Source: Nitrospirota bacterium
Lineage (GTDB): Bacteria > Nitrospirota > Thermodesulfovibrionia > Thermodesulfovibrionales > JdFR-85
Direction of reading: 5' to 3'
Assembly (NCBI GenBank): GCA_015485235.1
Contig: WFTX01000192.1
Location: 1 to 7,279, forward strand
Length of the DNA stretch: 7,279 nucleotides
Part shown: piece after piece, positions 4,935 through 7,279 of the stretch
How positions within the stretch are numbered: position 1 is the first letter of the stretch
How the letters are laid out: every line of letters begins with the position of its first letter
The notes under the pieces: model-generated
The model's database searches: none
What the model saw: the letters and a program-made list of their open reading frames with translations, nothing else
Told to the model about the DNA's origin: nothing
Translations under genes and position numbers: made by a program

Positions 4935-7222
4935 CCTCCCGTCACAGCAGGATTAAAAGGGGTATAGGCTGGTGGTACGGTAACAGTAGTGTCATAGCAG
5001 ATATCAACTCCTGTTGTAAGGGTCTTGCACTGGCCGGTAGGATCGGTTGTAGGACCAGAGGGAATGGTGCCGGTGTCATGATCCCAGGTGTTCCCGGAGA
5101 CATCCACAGGTGTGGCGGCAGTCCTTTCATCACCGAAGTCATACATGGTGTTGCAATAAATTGCATTACCCTGTATTAACGGATCGCCTGACGTTACCTG
5201 GATCCCTCGGGTATTATTATAAATCCTGTTCCCACTGTTGATCAGGGCGGTCACCCCTGTAATGCTAATACCTATTGAGATACCGTTCAGATTGGAGTTT
5301 ATATTATTGTTCTGAACAGTAATTGCATCCTGTATGTCGATGCCTGTATATTGGTTGTCTATCGTATTGCCCGTAATCAATCCGCCTGAGCCTGCTCCAG
5401 GGAAAATCCTTATTCCCGCAGCCGAGGAAATGGTATTCAGACCGGTTATCGTATTGCCGGAGATTACAGGGATACCCCCTGAGACATTGATCCCGCTGAA
5501 GTAGTTGTCATTGAATGTATTGTTAGCTATGCCTGGACTGCCCCCGGAGACATTCACGCCGTTATTGTTGCTGTCAAAGGTATTTCCGTTTATCGAAGGA
5601 CTGCCGCCTGAGACCTTGACACCATTATCGACATTGTTGAGAAAGGTATTACCGTTGACCAGGGGATTCCCGCTGTCTATTTTAATCCCGTCAAAACCGC
5701 TGTTTTCAATCCGGTTGTTCGTGATCACTGGATTGCCGGATCTGACCCATACATTTTCAGAATAAAAGCCGGTGATTGTCGAGCCGGTTACTGTTGAATC
5801 AGCTGTTATTTCCACTCCTGTTGTATAAAAGGTGCTTGCACCATCTATCCAGCAATTGCTCACTGTCATTACATTACCTCCATCGGTGACCGCCCTGTCT
5901 CCTGTTATCTTGCAGCCATAAACGGAACTCCCGGGTCCGCCCCTCAGAGTGATTCCTGTTCCTCCCTCTAGTACCGTTGAATAGGAAGGCCCGTTACATA
6001 TCAGGGAAACCCCCTGGGGTATCTGAATGGGAAAGGTCTCGCCAGAGTTTGCATTGTAACTGCCCGCCTCGGCATAGACGGTCCAGCCGGGCTGGACGGC
6101 ACTCATCGCTTTGGTGAGAGTCCTGAAGGGATTCGTCTGGGAACCGTCACCTGTGATGTCGTTTCCCTTGTTTACATCTACATAAAGGGCAGCAAGTGGA
6201 GTCGTCACTGATAACTCCACTGTATTTCCGTCCTCATTCCCTTCAACATCTACCGCCCGGACTATAAAGTAGTATGTAGTACCTCCGCTCAATCCGGTAA
6301 CAGTATAAGTCGTTGCACCGGCTGGGCTGACATACGTCGGGGCTGTAAAATCCTCACCACCGGGACTCATTGCCTGGTATATTCTGTAAAGTATTCCGGA
6401 CTGAGGTGTCTGATCGTCCGTTGCAGGATTCCAGGCAAGTGTAACCATATCCCATGAATCGGCCACAGCACTCTGGAGGCCTCCAAAGGACGGCGGGGTC
6501 GTATCGCCTGCCTGAGGCAGTGTCACATCCATCTCAACGGTGTTGCCGTCCTGTTTGCCTCCCTCATCAAGGGCCCGTACAATGAAATAGTATGTCTGCC
6601 CTGGAGAAAGTCCCTCCAGAGTGTAGTTGGTTACACCCGTCAGAACGGCCAGAGGGTTCTGGAAATCCTCGCCACCGGGAGTGTCGGCGGCAAAGACAAG
6701 ATACCTCATGCCATCAGGAGGGGTCAGGTCATCCTGGGCTGGATCCCATCCGAGCATCACTGATGTCGACGACAAGATCTCAATATACTGAAGCCCCCCA
6801 AATACCGGCGGGGCATCGCCTGCCGGAACCATGGTAATTGTAAGTGTCACAGGCTTACCTGCAAGGTCCGCAAAGGCATCTCCCTGATATTTAACAGCCT
6901 TCTCAATATCAAGGGCTAAGACCTCGAAATGCCGGAGCTTCCCGTTGGGGACTTCTATGGTTACCTGCAGGTAATCCCTTCCGGCTATGTCAAAGAGATG
7001 CTCCTTAACGGGAAGATCCGGAGCTGATACCCGGAGAAGGATGAACCGGACTTCCGGTGGAACAGCTGCAGCCTGAAGTGTAGAGACCGCTGTTCTTGCG
7101 CCAAATGTTATGTGTACCTCGGTTATTCCCTTTATCTTTGCTGAATCAGACCCGCCTCCGCCACAGGATGAAATCAGAATGACCGAGAGCAGAATCAAGG
7201 CTATGTTTCTTACATTCCTCAT
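4925..7222 (-). CDS. lipoprotein with two FN3 domains and a DUF1565/NosD-like parallel beta-helix
   Basis: A 765-residue exported protein. MRNVRNIALILL... is a type II signal peptide ending in lipobox ISSC (C20); the +2 residue is Gly, which favours outer-membrane sorting, and a Gly-rich linker follows. Residues about 28-134 form a beta-rich N-terminal domain of unknown family. Residues about 136-239 and 240-346 are two similar fibronectin type III domains (PPxFGGLQ, W[DN]PAxDD, PGGEDF, YYFIVRAxD). From about 347 (LYVDVNKGNDITGDGSQTNP) comes a DUF1565-type start of a right-handed beta-helix, followed to about 700 by PbH1/NosD-like rungs with GNTFxxN ladders, including four near-identical 21-22-residue rungs at 497-583. 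The tail (700-765) carries several Cys. No catalytic residues of pectate lyases or other carbohydrate enzymes could be identified, so a binding, adhesion or scaffold role is more likely than a demonstrated enzyme activity. The ATG has GGGGA 4 nt upstream and overlaps the preceding gene by ATGA; the stop overlaps the cyclase start by 10 nt, linking it to the CHASE2 receptor. Confidence 0.9.
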   Translation of the reverse strand: MRNVRNIALILLSVILISSCGGGGSDSAKIKGITEVHITFGARTAVSTLQAAAVPPEVRFILLRVSAPDLPVKEHLFDIAGRDYLQVTIEVPNGKLRHFEVLALDIEKAVKYQGDAFADLAGKPVTLTITMVPAGDAPPVFGGLQYIEILSSTSVMLGWDPAQDDLTPPDGMRYLVFAADTPGGEDFQNPLAVLTGVTNYTLEGLSPGQTYYFIVRALDEGGKQDGNTVEMDVTLPQAGDTTPPSFGGLQSAVADSWDMVTLAWNPATDDQTPQSGILYRIYQAMSPGGEDFTAPTYVSPAGATTYTVTGLSGGTTYYFIVRAVDVEGNEDGNTVELSVTTPLAALYVDVNKGNDITGDGSQTNPFRTLTKAMSAVQPGWTVYAEAGSYNANSGETFPIQIPQGVSLICNGPSYSTVLEGGTGITLRGGPGSSVYGCKITGDRAVTDGGNVMTVSNCWIDGASTFYTTGVEITADSTVTGSTITGFYSENVWVRSGNPVITNNRIENSGFDGIKIDSGNPLVNGNTFLNNVDNGVKVSGGSPSINGNTFDSNNNGVNVSGGSPGIANNTFNDNYFSGINVSGGIPVISGNTITGLNTISSAAGIRIFPGAGSGGLITGNTIDNQYTGIDIQDAITVQNNNINSNLNGISIGISITGVTALINSGNRIYNNTRGIQVTSGDPLIQGNAIYCNTMYDFGDERTAATPVDVSGNTWDHDTGTIPSGPTTDPTGQCKTLTTGVDICYDTTVTVPPAYTPFNPAVTGGCL
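5474..5734 (-). repeat. four tandem beta-helix rungs (63-66 bp each)
   Basis: Residues 497-518, 519-540, 541-561 and 562-583 of the lipoprotein repeat the pattern [NS]P-x-[IV]-x-[GN]-N-x-[IF]-x(6-7)-G-[IV]-x-[IV]-[SD]-[SG]-G. The second to fourth end in VSGG and are alike at DNA level too (for example two GGACTGCC[CG]CC[GT]GAGAC boxes on the plus strand near 5535 and 5600). One unit is a residue shorter (21 instead of 22). Each unit would be one turn of the parallel beta-helix with an Asn ladder. The similarity points to recent internal duplication. Confidence 0.75.
6185..6817 (-). repeat. tandem duplication of FN3 domains
   Basis: Two consecutive copies of about 104 residues: 136-239 (6817-6506) and 240-346 (6505-6185). 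Both begin PPxFGGLQ, carry W[DN]PAxDDxTP, GxxYxxxxAxxPGGEDFxxP and TYYFIVRAxD, and end DGNTVExxVTxP. Each is a typical FN3-like module of bacterial surface proteins and probably serves as a spacer holding the beta-helix away from the membrane. The copies are clearly diverged, so the duplication is older than that of the beta-helix rungs. Confidence 0.85.
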
Positions 7223-7279
7223 TGCATCCCCGGGAACTGGATATTAATGGTTACAGGTGTGAATGCACCGGAGGGCTCC
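7219..7279 (-). CDS. 3' end of an upstream gene (partial, unidentified)
   Basis: On the minus strand one frame is open from the window edge to a TGA at 7221-7219 and encodes 19 residues ending in TPVTINIQFPGMQ. The stop overlaps the ATG of the lipoprotein as ATGA (4-nt overlap), the classic arrangement of translationally coupled genes; the other two frames contain stops (TAA) within this stretch. The alternating hydrophobic tail suggests a beta-strand end of an exported or structural protein, but the product cannot be recognised from so few residues. An open frame of this length can occur by chance, so the overlap is the main support. Confidence 0.5.
   Translation of the reverse strand, partial: EPSGAFTPVTINIQFPGMQ

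Overview
The window is a compact gene block from a Gram-negative bacterium, with every supportable gene on the minus strand (reading right to left). Moderate GC content, a Sec/SPII lipoprotein, FN3 repeats of the 'TPPxFGGL...ATDDxTP...TYYFIVRAVD' style and a mix of CHASE2, HD-GYP and cyclic-nucleotide domains suggest an environmental Nitrospirota or Desulfobacterota-type (former Deltaproteobacteria) genome. That placement is inference from protein style only; there is no phylogenetic marker here.

Layout in transcription order: (1) the last 19 codons of an unidentified gene (7279-7219), overlapping by 4 nt (ATGA) the start of (2) a 765-residue lipoprotein with two FN3 domains and a DUF1565/NosD-like right-handed beta-helix (7222-4925). 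This overlaps by 10 nt the start of (3) a 645-residue CHASE2 class III adenylate cyclase (4934-2997). After a 92-nt gap with a promoter-like sequence come (4) a TPR plus cyclic-nucleotide-binding-domain protein with no DNA-binding domain (2904-2119), (5) after 45 nt a GAF plus HD-GYP protein (2073-982), and (6) with a 4-nt GTGA overlap a metallo-beta-lactamase-fold protein resembling class II cyclic-nucleotide phosphodiesterases (985-212). The final 211 bases are AT-rich and non-coding, with inverted repeats and, at the extreme left edge, a possible start of another minus-strand gene.

Read together, genes 3-6 look like a self-contained nucleotide second-messenger cassette: a membrane sensor that makes cAMP (CHASE2 cyclase), a soluble receptor that could bind it and pass the signal through a TPR scaffold (TPR-CNB), an enzyme that could remove it (MBL-fold phosphodiesterase), and a GAF-gated HD-GYP enzyme that would degrade c-di-GMP. 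The lipoprotein is translationally coupled to the cyclase whose CHASE2 domain faces the same extracytoplasmic compartment, so it may take part in signal input. Domain assignments are strong; the idea of one integrated circuit is inference from synteny and overlaps.

No RNA genes, insertion sequences, CRISPR arrays, origins or attachment sites were recognised.
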